Of a stretch of 15,205 bases of DNA, positions 1 to 9,044 are shown piece after piece. Numbering within the stretch: position 1 is the first letter of the stretch; each line of letters begins with the position of its first letter. Position numbers and translations under genes: made by a program. The notes beneath the pieces were generated by a model. It worked only from the letters and a program-made list of their open reading frames with translations, searched no databases and was not told where the DNA came from. This DNA is from Streptococcus oralis (GTDB lineage: Bacteria; Bacillota; Bacilli; Lactobacillales; Streptococcaceae): NCBI GenBank assembly GCA_937930605.1, contig CALHBZ010000153.1, positions 1 to 15,205 of the forward strand. Direction: 5' to 3'.

Positions 1-2
1 CT

Positions 3-3000
3 GGTCAACAGGCGGGTGCAATTCTTTCTGAAAACGTTAAGCAGTTAGGCGAACTCGATGACAAGGTGAAAAAATCAGCTGATGGCCAAGGGTATGTTGT
101 TAATCTTGCAAATAAGAATATGCAATCTACCCAAAACGAATTAAAACAATTCAAAGCAGCTGGGGAGGCTGTTTTAATTATGATTGGACAAAGGTTCTTG
201 CCAGTTTTATCTGACGCAGCCACTTCAATGGCTAAGGCATTTAATTCTAAAGAGGGCAAGCAAGGGCTTGAAGAAATTGCTGGTTGGATCGCTGAAATAT
301 TCCAAAAGCTCGTTGATACCGTAAAATTTATCGGGGAACATAAAGATTTTGTTGTAAATACAGTAAAAGTTTTCGCTAGTATTTGGGCAGTTAATAAAAT
401 TGGCGATGCTCTATCGATGGTTAAAAAAATTAATAATGAACTTAAAATAATGTCAGGTATTAATGCTTTATCTGATGCATTATCTGGCGGAGGTATTAAA
501 TCTTCTGTAGGTAAAGGTGTTGCTGCTGAAGCTGGAACAGTTGCTTCAACAGTAACTAAAGGAGGCGTAGCTGCTGAAGGCGAAGCACTTGTTGCCTCTG
601 GCGGTTTATCAAAAGCTACTTCCTTAATTCCAAGATTATTAGGAATTATTGGTTCTGTTGGCGGAAGTACAGTCTTGTCTGGCGGAATAAATGCAGGAGC
701 TGAATTACTCAGTAAAGATAGTACAGCTCAAAAGACTGGCGGAGTTGCTGGCTCACTTGGTGGAGCAGCGGCAGGAGCAGCGATTGGTTCTCTTATCGCT
801 CCTGGTATTGGTACAGCAATTGGTGCAGCAATAGGTGGAATGGGTGGTAAAAACTTAGGTAAAAAGCTTGGGAATTTGATTAATGACGGTTTAAAAGAAT
901 CTTCATTAAAAAGCGAAAAGCTACCAGTTGTTAAGTTTGACCCTAAAGCACCAACAAAAGATATGAAAGAGTTCTCCAAGGACTACCAAGGATTCTTGGA
1001 TAAAATTAACAAGGCATCAAATGTTGATATTGTCGATGAGAAATCACTTGAAAAAGCTAAGAAAGCAACTGCTGATGCTTATGCAAAGATGTCCAAAGAT
1101 ATTGATAAGTTTTATCAGAATCAAGAAAAAGATTCTAAAAAGCAAGTAGATATTCTAGTTAAAAATGGTGTAATTACTCAAGCTCAAGCAGACAAAATGA
1201 CCAAAGGCCAAAAAGATTCAGACGATAAGCAGAAAGCTGCTCAGAAGAAGAATCTTGATGAGATGAAGAAGAATACTGATAACTACTACGCTAGTGTTTC
1301 TAAAGAGCAAAAAAGAGCTAATGATGCTAATACAAGATTAACTAAAGATCATGATGCTGAGATTAAAAAAATTAAATCAGGCAGTACTGATGCTCTTTTA
1401 GCACTGGAAAAGAAATACGGTAAAAATTCACCTCAATATCAAAAAGAGATGATGGCTGAAATTTTAAGAGCAACAAATTCTTTTGATAATAAGCAAGAGC
1501 AAAATAAAAAAGAGCATAGCAACAATATGAATAAGATTGAAAAAGACTATGCTAAAACACAAACAAAATCTGAAGAGCAGATGAATAATCAAATAAATAC
1601 TGCTACTAAGATCGCTCAAAATAAACAACTAGATTTACTTGATGATTTAAAGAATAAAAAAGGTAAATTAAATCAAAAACAATTAATTGATACGCTCGAA
1701 AAGGCTGACGATGAATATAAAGGTGTTAAGGATAAGGCGCAAAAACAAAAAGATGATGTTGTAAAAGCAGCAAATGAACAATATAAAAAATCCGTTGCAG
1801 CAATTGATAAACAACGTGCAGAAAATAGTTCTATAACAAAAGCTCAATATGATGAAATGATAAAAACTACTAAAAAGCAACGTGATGATTCAATTGGTCA
1901 CGCTAATGAACAATATAAAGGCGTAGTAGATAAGGCACAAAAAACTCATAAAGAAACAATTGACTTTGCTAATGATAAGGCTGACAAAAATGTAAAAGCT
2001 GCTGCAGGAGAACAAAAACAAACGGTAGAACAGTATACAAAAGGATTTAGAGATTCAAGAGACTTAATTAACTCATTTGTTGACGGGATTAATGGCGTCC
2101 TTAACTTCCTGCATAAAGGTTGGGGAAATATCGGTCACGTTAGCCTTAAAGGATATGCTGTAGGTACTCGTGGATTAGCTCAAGATGAAACAGCTTTAGT
2201 TGGTGAAGAAGGATTTGAGCTTGCTCACCATCAAAGCCGTGGTATTTTTGCAGTTGGACAACAGGGCCCTGAAATTCGTAACTTGAAAGCTGGTACTTCG
2301 ATTCTTCCTCACTCAATGTCAAAAGAATTCTTATCATTAACAGCTAATTTACCAGCTCATGCTGACGGAGTATCTGGTTTCTTGTCAGATGCGCTTGGAT
2401 GGGTTAAATCAACATATAAAGATGTTACTAGCGTTATTTCAAAAGGCCCCAAAGGAGTTGTAGAAGCTATTTATAATGGCTTAGGATTAGACAATTTAGA
2501 AAATGACTTTCCGCCAGTTGTAACTAGGATGGCAAAAGGTTCTGCTCAAACTGCTGAGGATAATTTTATTAAATTCTTACAGTCATTCTTCAAAAAAGCT
2601 GAATCAGATGCAGGAGGTTCACAAGGTTCGCCATCTGGTACTGGTGTTCAACGTTGGGCTGGACAAGTTAAACAGGCACTTGCAGCTAACGGATTGAGCA
2701 CTAGCCAAGATATGATTGACCGTGTACTTCGCCAAATCGCAACAGAATCAAGCGGTAATGAAAAAGCTGTACAAGGAAATATTGGAGATATTAATAATAT
2801 TACTGGTGACCTTGCTAAAGGACTAATGCAAACAATTTCCTCAACTTTCAATGCCAATAAATTCCCTGGTCACGGTGATATTTTTAATGGTTACGATAAC
2901 TTATTAGCTGCTCTTAATTATGCTAAAAAAACCTATGGCCCAAGTTTATCATTTCTTGGAAATGGGCATGGCTATGAAAATGGTGGAATCATAAATGCTC

Positions 3001-3341
3001 ATGGATTTTATGAAATTGCTGAAGGAAATCGTCCTGAGATGGTGATTCCCCTTGACCCTCAAAAGAAATCGAGAGCGACACAATTATTGAATCAAGCAAG
3101 TCAAACGATTAACAATAATTCAGATAATCAAAATAATTCTAATGATATCTCTAGCATATTATTTCAAACAGTTGGATTACTTTCTCAAATTTTAGGAGTT
3201 AATGAGCGGCAACTTTATGCAGTATCTAATATGCCTACCCCTATCATTGATGAACGAAGTCTATCAAATGGTTTAGCACCTGAAATGAATAGGGCTATAG
3301 ACAATTATCAGAAAAAAATTGATTTATTGAGGGGGAAATAA
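3..3341 (+). CDS. Phage tail tape measure protein with lytic transglycosylase-like domain (5' truncated)
   Basis: The frame is open to the left edge, so the start lies outside the window; 1112 residues are visible. Tape measure proteins set siphophage tail length and are ejected at DNA entry. The N-terminal part resembles the TP901-type tape measure core. A glycine/alanine-rich hydrophobic stretch at about 730-860 is a plausible membrane-inserting segment. A long Lys/Gln/Glu-rich coiled-coil zone covers about 960-2060. Two tape-measure-type motifs follow: VGEEGFELAHH near 2200 and a similar one (AEGNRPEMVIPL) near 3020. A soluble lytic transglycosylase-like domain lies at about 2650-2970, with candidate catalytic Glu at 2745-2747 in ATESSGN, followed by GLMQT. 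It probably helps cut peptidoglycan during infection. The stop overlaps the dit start by one base, indicating a late operon. The family call is confident; enzyme activity is inferred. Confidence 0.93.
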   Translation, partial: GQQAGAILSENVKQLGELDDKVKKSADGQGYVVNLANKNMQSTQNELKQFKAAGEAVLIMIGQRFLPVLSDAATSMAKAFNSKEGKQGLEEIAGWIAEIFQKLVDTVKFIGEHKDFVVNTVKVFASIWAVNKIGDALSMVKKINNELKIMSGINALSDALSGGGIKSSVGKGVAAEAGTVASTVTKGGVAAEGEALVASGGLSKATSLIPRLLGIIGSVGGSTVLSGGINAGAELLSKDSTAQKTGGVAGSLGGAAAGAAIGSLIAPGIGTAIGAAIGGMGGKNLGKKLGNLINDGLKESSLKSEKLPVVKFDPKAPTKDMKEFSKDYQGFLDKINKASNVDIVDEKSLEKAKKATADAYAKMSKDIDKFYQNQEKDSKKQVDILVKNGVITQAQADKMTKGQKDSDDKQKAAQKKNLDEMKKNTDNYYASVSKEQKRANDANTRLTKDHDAEIKKIKSGSTDALLALEKKYGKNSPQYQKEMMAEILRATNSFDNKQEQNKKEHSNNMNKIEKDYAKTQTKSEEQMNNQINTATKIAQNKQLDLLDDLKNKKGKLNQKQLIDTLEKADDEYKGVKDKAQKQKDDVVKAANEQYKKSVAAIDKQRAENSSITKAQYDEMIKTTKKQRDDSIGHANEQYKGVVDKAQKTHKETIDFANDKADKNVKAAAGEQKQTVEQYTKGFRDSRDLINSFVDGINGVLNFLHKGWGNIGHVSLKGYAVGTRGLAQDETALVGEEGFELAHHQSRGIFAVGQQGPEIRNLKAGTSILPHSMSKEFLSLTANLPAHADGVSGFLSDALGWVKSTYKDVTSVISKGPKGVVEAIYNGLGLDNLENDFPPVVTRMAKGSAQTAEDNFIKFLQSFFKKAESDAGGSQGSPSGTGVQRWAGQVKQALAANGLSTSQDMIDRVLRQIATESSGNEKAVQGNIGDINNITGDLAKGLMQTISSTFNANKFPGHGDIFNGYDNLLAALNYAKKTYGPSLSFLGNGHGYENGGIINAHGFYEIAEGNRPEMVIPLDPQKKSRATQLLNQASQTINNNSDNQNNSNDISSILFQTVGLLSQILGVNERQLYAVSNMPTPIIDERSLSNGLAPEMNRAIDNYQKKIDLLRGK

Positions 3342-4885
3342 TGGGATTTAAAGTTTTATATAATGGCATAGATTTATCTACAATTGTAGATGGATTTACT
3401 GCTATTACAAGAAATATTGGTTCTGGTTGGACTAATAATACTCAGACAAATTTAAAAGTAGGTTCTGACTTTATACGCAATTCGATCGATAGTAAGTCAA
3501 TAACAATAAATTTTATTGTAAATGTTAAACCTGATAGATTTACCTCAATTAGAAAACAACTGGCTAAAGCATTAAATGTAACAGCGCCTCAACCGCTTAT
3601 TTTTGATGATGATGTCAACCAGGTTTGGATGGCAGTTCCAGATGGAGTGCCAACTTTAGATGAATCAACATTTTATCAAGCCGTAGGTTCAATTACGTTT
3701 TTAATTCCTGACGGTTATTCAACGACAATAGATACCAAAGTTTTGAATGAATCTAATTCAGGAGGAGAGTTTGGAACAATTACTCATAATGCTGATGGTT
3801 CGACAAAAGTTCAAATTAACAATCAAGGAACTCTTGAAACTTTCCCAAAAATAAAAATTACCAATGCTCATGAAAATGGTTATCTTGGTCTTGTTAATGA
3901 GAATGGTATTTTAGAGCTTGGGAAAAGAGATGAAGCAGATGGAGAAACGGTTCCTGAAAGTGAGGTATTATATACAACTGATTCTGATTTGCAATTTAGT
4001 GATTTTGTAGATGCGAGTGGTAAAGTTAACCCACAAATTGCATCAGTCGGTGGAACTTGTGATACGACAGGGAAAATTGGTTATTTAAAAGATGGATTAA
4101 GGCTTATAACCCAAAGCACAGCTACTGGAAGTACTCATAGAGGAGGAATGCTGTCTCTTGACATTCCACCAGATTCAAATGGAGAAAAAGGTTCTGTTAA
4201 TTTTTATGCATGGTTTAATATTTTTGTTCACGCTTTACAAAATGGTCAGACAGGATTGCTCCAAATTATGTTCACGGACTCAAATGATAAATTCGTAGCT
4301 GGTTACGGAATTGTCAAATCTGATAAGACAGGTAACACAGGGGCAGCGAAATTTTGGGTTGGCGGAGACCATCCTAAAGAGTATAAATCAATTACCTTTA
4401 CAACGAATGATGGAGAGCAGACTAAAGACCCCAATAACAACACCATGTTCAACAGTAAAAAAGGGTCAGCTGATTTTGTCAAACAAGGTGCAAGTTTAGG
4501 CTTTTACTGGAAAGGAAGCCGACAAACGATTAATGTTCCTGAATTAGAAAATGTACCAATTGAGAGGGTTTATATTTTTATTGGTAATTTCACAAATTCA
4601 AATAAATTTCTGGGAGAATTATCACTTCGTAGATTCTGGTGTCGGAAAGATAAAGTCGATGTATGGCATGATTTGCCTAATCGTTATCAAGCTGGTTCGG
4701 TAATGGAATTAGATATGGAAAACGGAAAGATAACAAAAGATGGTATTTCATCTAATAATGAGCTGGTTACAGGTTCAGAATTTATCTCGCTTCCATCTGG
4801 AGAAACTGAACTTGACATTTATCAATCATCATGGAATACTACTCCGCCTCAAATAGAAATCCAATGGAAGGAGCGCTACTTATAA
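3341..4885 (+). CDS. dit: Distal tail protein (Dit), enlarged form
   Basis: The 514-residue protein occupies the Dit position between the tape measure and Tal genes. Dit forms the hexameric hub joining tail tube to baseplate. The N-terminus (MGFKVLYNGIDLS) and the C-terminus (IQWKERYL) match siphovirus tail-component style. Classical lactococcal Dit is about 250 residues. Here roughly residues 150-430 are extra, rich in Gly, Asn and aromatics, and resemble the carbohydrate-binding insertions of evolved Dit proteins. That part may bind cell-wall saccharide, but I see no diagnostic motif. The start overlaps the tape measure stop (TAATG), preceded by a GAGGGGG ribosome site. The stop overlaps the tal start in the same way, so translation is probably coupled. 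AUA codons are used several times near the start. Confidence 0.85.
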   Translation: MGFKVLYNGIDLSTIVDGFTAITRNIGSGWTNNTQTNLKVGSDFIRNSIDSKSITINFIVNVKPDRFTSIRKQLAKALNVTAPQPLIFDDDVNQVWMAVPDGVPTLDESTFYQAVGSITFLIPDGYSTTIDTKVLNESNSGGEFGTITHNADGSTKVQINNQGTLETFPKIKITNAHENGYLGLVNENGILELGKRDEADGETVPESEVLYTTDSDLQFSDFVDASGKVNPQIASVGGTCDTTGKIGYLKDGLRLITQSTATGSTHRGGMLSLDIPPDSNGEKGSVNFYAWFNIFVHALQNGQTGLLQIMFTDSNDKFVAGYGIVKSDKTGNTGAAKFWVGGDHPKEYKSITFTTNDGEQTKDPNNNTMFNSKKGSADFVKQGASLGFYWKGSRQTINVPELENVPIERVYIFIGNFTNSNKFLGELSLRRFWCRKDKVDVWHDLPNRYQAGSVMELDMENGKITKDGISSNNELVTGSEFISLPSGETELDIYQSSWNTTPPQIEIQWKERYL

Positions 4886-7497
4886 TGCAGATTACAATTC
4901 ACGACAACCAAATGAATCGAGTGGGGTTCTTAAGTAACGAAGTGCCTGGGCTCCCTTCTTTTTTCAATGATAATTGGCACCGCTATTTGGCGGAAGGGGC
5001 AGCTACCTTTGATTTCTCGGTTAATAAATTTAAAAACGGAGCTTTGCAAGATTATTGTCAATTTCTAAATGACCAAGCCTATATTAGTTTTACTTATGAA
5101 GGAGAAGATTTTCTATTTAGTGTTCTGACCTCTGAAGAAACAGATGATGTCATTACCTTGAATACTGCGACTTTGAATCTTGAACTTAGAAATGAACAAG
5201 CGAATCCTTTAGTCAATAGCTCAAGTCATAATATCCAATGGTATTTTGACCAAATGCAGCTCATTTCTAATGCTCAAATTATGATTGGGATTAATGAAGT
5301 CTCTAGTCTTACTCGTACAATCAATTATGATGGCCAAGAAACCAAACTTGCTCGGCTCTTATCTGTAATTGGTAACTTTGATGCAGAATTTGAATTTGTG
5401 ACAGAGCTAAATGATGATGGGACATTAAAAGGGATGACCTTAAATATTTATAAAGCTAATGATGGCGCAAATATTCAAGGGGTGGGAACATGGCGAAATG
5501 ATGTTACTTTATATTTTGGAAAAAATGTTTCAGAAGTTAGAAGAACAGTAGATCGTACTCAAATTTTTAATGCTACAAATATAACTGGAGCAGATGGTTT
5601 AAATTGGAATAATTCAGAATGGTCTGTTAAAAATGCGGATGGTGTAGAAGAATTTTATAAGAGAAAAGGCTCAACATTAGCTTTTGCGCCATTATCTGCT
5701 GAATTATATCCATCACAAATACAATCTGCAACTGGTGATATCTGGATACGTAAGGATTTTGAAACTGAATATACTAATGTTAATGATATGTGGGGCTATG
5801 CCCTTAGCCAGTTTAAAAAATATGCTTATGCATTAGTCACTTATGAAGTGAGTGCTAAAAGTCAATTAGTGAGTCAAGCAGTTGGCGATGGTAAACCTTT
5901 ATCCATTGGCGATACGGTACGAATCCAAGATGAAAACTTTAACACTCAAACAGGTGGCTTGATTCTTCAAGCCCGTGTTTCTGAGCTTGAGATAAGTTTT
6001 TCTAACCCTTCTAATAATAAATTGACCTTTAGTAATTACATTGAATTAGAGAGTGGAATTTCAGATGATTTAGAAGCTCGGTTGGCTCAGTTGATTAAAG
6101 ATAGCACTCCTTATCGGCCGGACATAACCTCTACCAACGGTACTCAATTTAAAAATGGAACAGGAACGACTACATTAGGCGCCCACATCTACTTTGGGTC
6201 AGATACGACTGAAACAGACGCAGACAGCTACGAATGGTCGAAAGACGGAACGGTTGTCGCAAACGTTCAAGAAATCACTGTGGATGCCGGAGGAGTTGCG
6301 AATAAGGCAGTTTACAGCTTTAAAGCGACAGTTGGCGGTAAAGTAGTCGCAAGTCAGTCGGTGACTATCACTAATGTGAATGATGGCGCTAAGGGCGCAC
6401 AGGGTCCGCAAGGTCCGCAAGGATTAAAAGGTGACCCTGGAGCAACTGGTATCCCCGGACAAGCCGGAGCTGACGGAAAAACAAGTTATCTTCACATCGC
6501 TTATGCTACAAACTCAACCGGTACGGCTGGATTTGATGTATCAAATGCGACTGGTAAAACTTATATCGGACAATATACAGACTTTACGAGCACTGATTCT
6601 ACAGACCCAAGTAAGTATACATGGAGCTTGATTAAAGGTGATAAAGGCGATAAGGGAGACCAAGGTATTCAAGGCCCTGCTGGAAGTAACGGTGACCCAG
6701 GTAAAGTTGTTTCCGATACTGAGCCGACCACTCGATTCAAAGGTTTAACTTGGAAATATTTAGGTACGTCTGACCTTACAGCGAGTGACGGAACAGTTAT
6801 ATTATCTGGCACTGAATACTATTGGTCAGGAACTAACTGGATATTAAGCGAAATAAATGCACATAATATCAACGGTAACAATTTAACAATTACTGATGGT
6901 GAGTTTGTAAGCACAACAACTAATGGTCAAGTTTCAATCTCTACTGAAATCAAAGATAATCATATTATAATTTCAAAGACAGACGGAACTGTTAATACTA
7001 GAAACGATATAGCACTTGATTCTGAACAAGGACTAGCTCAGAAATTTACGAACATTAATACAGGATTTTACAGATTAGCTGGGATTAATTTTCAAGGACC
7101 GTTCATAAGCGACTCAGATGGAAACTATGCTCAACTTACACCTCGAGGTACTGATTTATCAACTGATGTTCCTTGGACAAATCTAACACTTGCCAGTGGT
7201 TTTAGTATTGGTTCTGGGGGAAAAGCTCGTTATCGAGTTAAAAATGGTGTTTTATACATCCACTTTAGAAAAATTGTTTGCCCAGCTATAACGGGAAATC
7301 AGCCAAATACTCTTTGTTATGTTCCAGCAAATGGAAGAGCTTCAGATGGATATGACTCCTTTGGTGTTATGTCAGCAACTAACTCTACACGTATTCAATA
7401 CAATGATTCTGGTGATGGAAAAGTTGCGATTGTCCCAGCAAGTAATACGACTTCTGGGCAAGGGTTTAATGGATTTTTAATTTGCCCAATGGATTAG
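4885..7497 (+). CDS. tal: Tail-associated protein Tal with collagen-like stretches and C-terminal adhesin-like head
   Basis: The 870-residue protein begins at 4885 in a TAATG overlap with dit; AAGGAG lies at 4867-4872, about 12 nt upstream. An in-frame ATG at 4831 would put 18 extra residues inside dit and is not preferred. Residues 1 to about 390 resemble the gp27-like hub domain of phage endopeptidase-tail proteins, which closes the tail tip. An Ig-like segment follows at about 415-500, then Gly-X-Y collagen-like runs at about 501-532 and 585-607. The last 140 residues (WTNLTLASGFSIG onward) look like a compact beta-rich head seen in lactococcal phage adhesins. The protein probably acts in host recognition and cell-wall penetration. 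The hub assignment is good; the saccharide-binding role of the C-terminus is inferred. Confidence 0.85.
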   Translation: MQITIHDNQMNRVGFLSNEVPGLPSFFNDNWHRYLAEGAATFDFSVNKFKNGALQDYCQFLNDQAYISFTYEGEDFLFSVLTSEETDDVITLNTATLNLELRNEQANPLVNSSSHNIQWYFDQMQLISNAQIMIGINEVSSLTRTINYDGQETKLARLLSVIGNFDAEFEFVTELNDDGTLKGMTLNIYKANDGANIQGVGTWRNDVTLYFGKNVSEVRRTVDRTQIFNATNITGADGLNWNNSEWSVKNADGVEEFYKRKGSTLAFAPLSAELYPSQIQSATGDIWIRKDFETEYTNVNDMWGYALSQFKKYAYALVTYEVSAKSQLVSQAVGDGKPLSIGDTVRIQDENFNTQTGGLILQARVSELEISFSNPSNNKLTFSNYIELESGISDDLEARLAQLIKDSTPYRPDITSTNGTQFKNGTGTTTLGAHIYFGSDTTETDADSYEWSKDGTVVANVQEITVDAGGVANKAVYSFKATVGGKVVASQSVTITNVNDGAKGAQGPQGPQGLKGDPGATGIPGQAGADGKTSYLHIAYATNSTGTAGFDVSNATGKTYIGQYTDFTSTDSTDPSKYTWSLIKGDKGDKGDQGIQGPAGSNGDPGKVVSDTEPTTRFKGLTWKYLGTSDLTASDGTVILSGTEYYWSGTNWILSEINAHNINGNNLTITDGEFVSTTTNGQVSISTEIKDNHIIISKTDGTVNTRNDIALDSEQGLAQKFTNINTGFYRLAGINFQGPFISDSDGNYAQLTPRGTDLSTDVPWTNLTLASGFSIGSGGKARYRVKNGVLYIHFRKIVCPAITGNQPNTLCYVPANGRASDGYDSFGVMSATNSTRIQYNDSGDGKVAIVPASNTTSGQGFNGFLICPMD

Positions 7498-7511
7498 TTT
7501 AAGGAGAAAAA

Positions 7512-7742
7512 ATGAAAACAGAAAAGAAAAGTGAAAATTATAGTTACTCTATTGCACAAGATACAAAAGAAATTGTTTCAGTGTCTGCTTCACTAGGAGC
7601 TGATGGTGCATTCAATTTCAATATCAGTATTAGCGAAGCAGAGTCATATCATGCTAATAGTACTGAAGTTAATTCAGAAATAGAAAAATTACTTGAGGAA
7701 ATTACCGCTCAAGCCAAAACATATATTGCTACCGTAAATTAG
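7512..7742 (+). CDS. Small phage protein of unknown function in the baseplate operon
   Basis: This is a 76-residue ORF with a good ribosome site (AAGGAG at 7500-7505, 6 nt from ATG). It lies 14 nt after tal and 12 nt before the next gene, clearly within the late operon. It has no signal peptide or membrane segment. The N-terminus is Lys/Ser-rich, the centre has beta-like alternation (FNFNISI), and the C-terminal third is Glu/Ala-rich and probably helical. I do not recognise a family. Its position suggests a minor baseplate or chaperone-like component, but this is a guess from context only. Confidence 0.75.
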   Translation: MKTEKKSENYSYSIAQDTKEIVSVSASLGADGAFNFNISISEAESYHANSTEVNSEIEKLLEEITAQAKTYIATVN

Positions 7743-7754
7743 AAAGCAGGGGTT

Positions 7755-8102
7755 ATGGAATTAAAACAGCTAGTAGAACAGCATGAGACTAAACTCAAAC
7801 AACATGATAAGGAACTGTCCCGACTTAACGACATGTCGGTTGAAATGCAAAAGCAGATGAATGATGGCTTGACACGTGTTGATGAATCCAATCGCTTTTT
7901 AAGAGAGCAGAACACCAGACAATCTGAACAGAATGCTCAAATCCTACAGGCTGTTATTAAAGGTAATGAAAGCTCAGATGAACGACAGTTTCAGTTGAAG
8001 TTGCTTGATAAAACAAACTTTTGGAAATTGATTTTCGGAATTGGTGGAGCTTCGGCTTTCATATATACGATTATCATGGAAGTTATAAAATTAATTAGAT
8101 AA
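7755..8102 (+). CDS. Coiled-coil protein with C-terminal membrane anchor (XhlA/holin-like)
   Basis: The 115-residue protein has about 85 hydrophilic, heptad-like residues (LKQLVEQHETKLKQHDKE) followed by one C-terminal hydrophobic helix at about 91-112 (WKLIFGIGGASAFIYTIIM) and a short basic tail. This architecture resembles XhlA-like holin/haemolysin accessory proteins of Gram-positive phages. In that role it would sit in the host membrane and help the lysis step. Against that, it lies among baseplate genes and is separated from the holin and lysin by two tail-fibre genes. The ribosome site is CAGGGG just before ATG. Other possibilities are a tail-tip membrane-contact protein or a host-modifying membrane protein. 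The membrane segment is clear; the function is uncertain. Confidence 0.7.
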   Translation: MELKQLVEQHETKLKQHDKELSRLNDMSVEMQKQMNDGLTRVDESNRFLREQNTRQSEQNAQILQAVIKGNESSDERQFQLKLLDKTNFWKLIFGIGGASAFIYTIIMEVIKLIR

Positions 8103-8125
8103 AAGAGGAAAAATAAGGAGGGCTT

Positions 8126-9043
8126 ATGGCTAAAATATTAACACTAGATGTGACTAGTTTTAAATTCGCAGATAATGAGACAGACTTAAGTTTTAGAGCA
8201 TTACAAAACGGTGTGATTATCAGTGACAGCACTTTATCAGCCACTATCAAAATTAAACAAGTTGATATCGGCTACCTCAAAAGTGTTTCAGCAAAATGGG
8301 TCGATAAACATATTGTGATTAGTTCTGGAGATTTGAGTGACTTACCTGTTGGTAGTTACTTATTAGAGTTGTGGTTGAGCAGTTCAAGCGGCTATGAGAT
8401 TTATCCTGATTCTGGTTTCGTCAAGTTATCCATCAATCAAAACGCTACTGGTATTTCCGGTAACTTGATTTCATCAATTACTTTAGGCGAATTCCAGCAA
8501 CAGTTTAGTGACTTAGCCAAAGAACTTATTGATAACCTACCAGAAGGAAAGGTTGGTCCACAAGGCGAAAAGGGAGAAATAGGACCGCAAGGAATTCAGG
8601 GTATTCAGGGCGAGCGTGGCGAGCAGGGAGAACAAGGACAGCAAGGTGTTCAAGGAGTAGCTGGTAAAGATTTTTCAATTGCCGAAACGTTTCCAAGTGT
8701 TGCGTCAATGAGTGGTGACGGTTTAACAAAGGGAGACTTTGTTATGATTTCATCAACCGTTGAAGACCCAGACAACGCAAAATTGTATCTGTGGAATGGT
8801 ACTGAATTTACTTTTATTACTGATATGTCAGGTGCTACTGGTATCAAGGGAGACACTGGACCACAAGGTATACAAGGTGTTCAAGGTATCAAGGGAGACA
8901 CTGGACCTCAAGGGATTCAAGGTATTCAGGGACCATCTGGTAAAGACGGCACTAATGGTAAAGACGCTGTAATCAACGTTGTTACGCAAGCAGAATATAA
9001 TGCACTAACCGACAAGACAGGCGTTTACTTTATAGGAGGTTAA
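8126..9043 (+). CDS. bppU: Upper baseplate protein (BppU-like) with collagen-like repeats
   Basis: In this 305-residue protein, residues 1 to about 135 resemble the N-terminal domain of lactococcal BppU, which attaches the baseplate arms to the Dit/Tal core. Gly-X-Y runs at about 141-184 and 236-281 look like collagen triple helices and would form an extended trimeric stalk. The short spacer between them (about 185-235) is a small globular linker (AETFPSVASMSGDG). The C-terminus (NALTDKTGVYFIGG) is a capping peptide. The ribosome site is strong (AAGGAGGG at 8115-8122), though only a few bases from ATG. The stop and the next start are one base apart, so it is probably co-translated with its partner. 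Its DNA carries an obvious 45-bp tandem repeat. Confidence 0.78.
   Translation: MAKILTLDVTSFKFADNETDLSFRALQNGVIISDSTLSATIKIKQVDIGYLKSVSAKWVDKHIVISSGDLSDLPVGSYLLELWLSSSSGYEIYPDSGFVKLSINQNATGISGNLISSITLGEFQQQFSDLAKELIDNLPEGKVGPQGEKGEIGPQGIQGIQGERGEQGEQGQQGVQGVAGKDFSIAETFPSVASMSGDGLTKGDFVMISSTVEDPDNAKLYLWNGTEFTFITDMSGATGIKGDTGPQGIQGVQGIKGDTGPQGIQGIQGPSGKDGTNGKDAVINVVTQAEYNALTDKTGVYFIGG
8840..8929 (+). repeat. 45-bp tandem repeat encoding collagen-like Gly-X-Y
   Basis: Two units of 45 bp lie head to tail, 8840-8884 and 8885-8929. They are identical over their first 23 bases (starting GGTATCAAGGGAGACACT) with a few third-position changes later. Each encodes 15 residues of Gly-X-Y (GIKGDTGPQGIQG type). 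The unit length is a whole number of collagen triplets, so copy-number change would lengthen or shorten the stalk without a frameshift. Confidence 0.85.
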
Positions 9044-9044
9044 T

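Noticed and set aside
1683..1880. Minus-strand ORFs under the tape measure and other late genes
   Set aside because: They are shadows of strongly coding plus-strand frames, with low-complexity Phe/Ile/Leu-rich products and no ribosome sites.
4831..4884. Earlier start for tal inside dit
   Set aside because: No ribosome site precedes it. The 4885 start repeats the TAATG overlap seen at the tape measure-dit junction and has AAGGAG upstream.
8546..8970. Short repeated units that could suggest a CRISPR or satellite array
   Set aside because: The repeats are in frame and encode Gly-X-Y collagen triplets within one ORF; no spacers are present.
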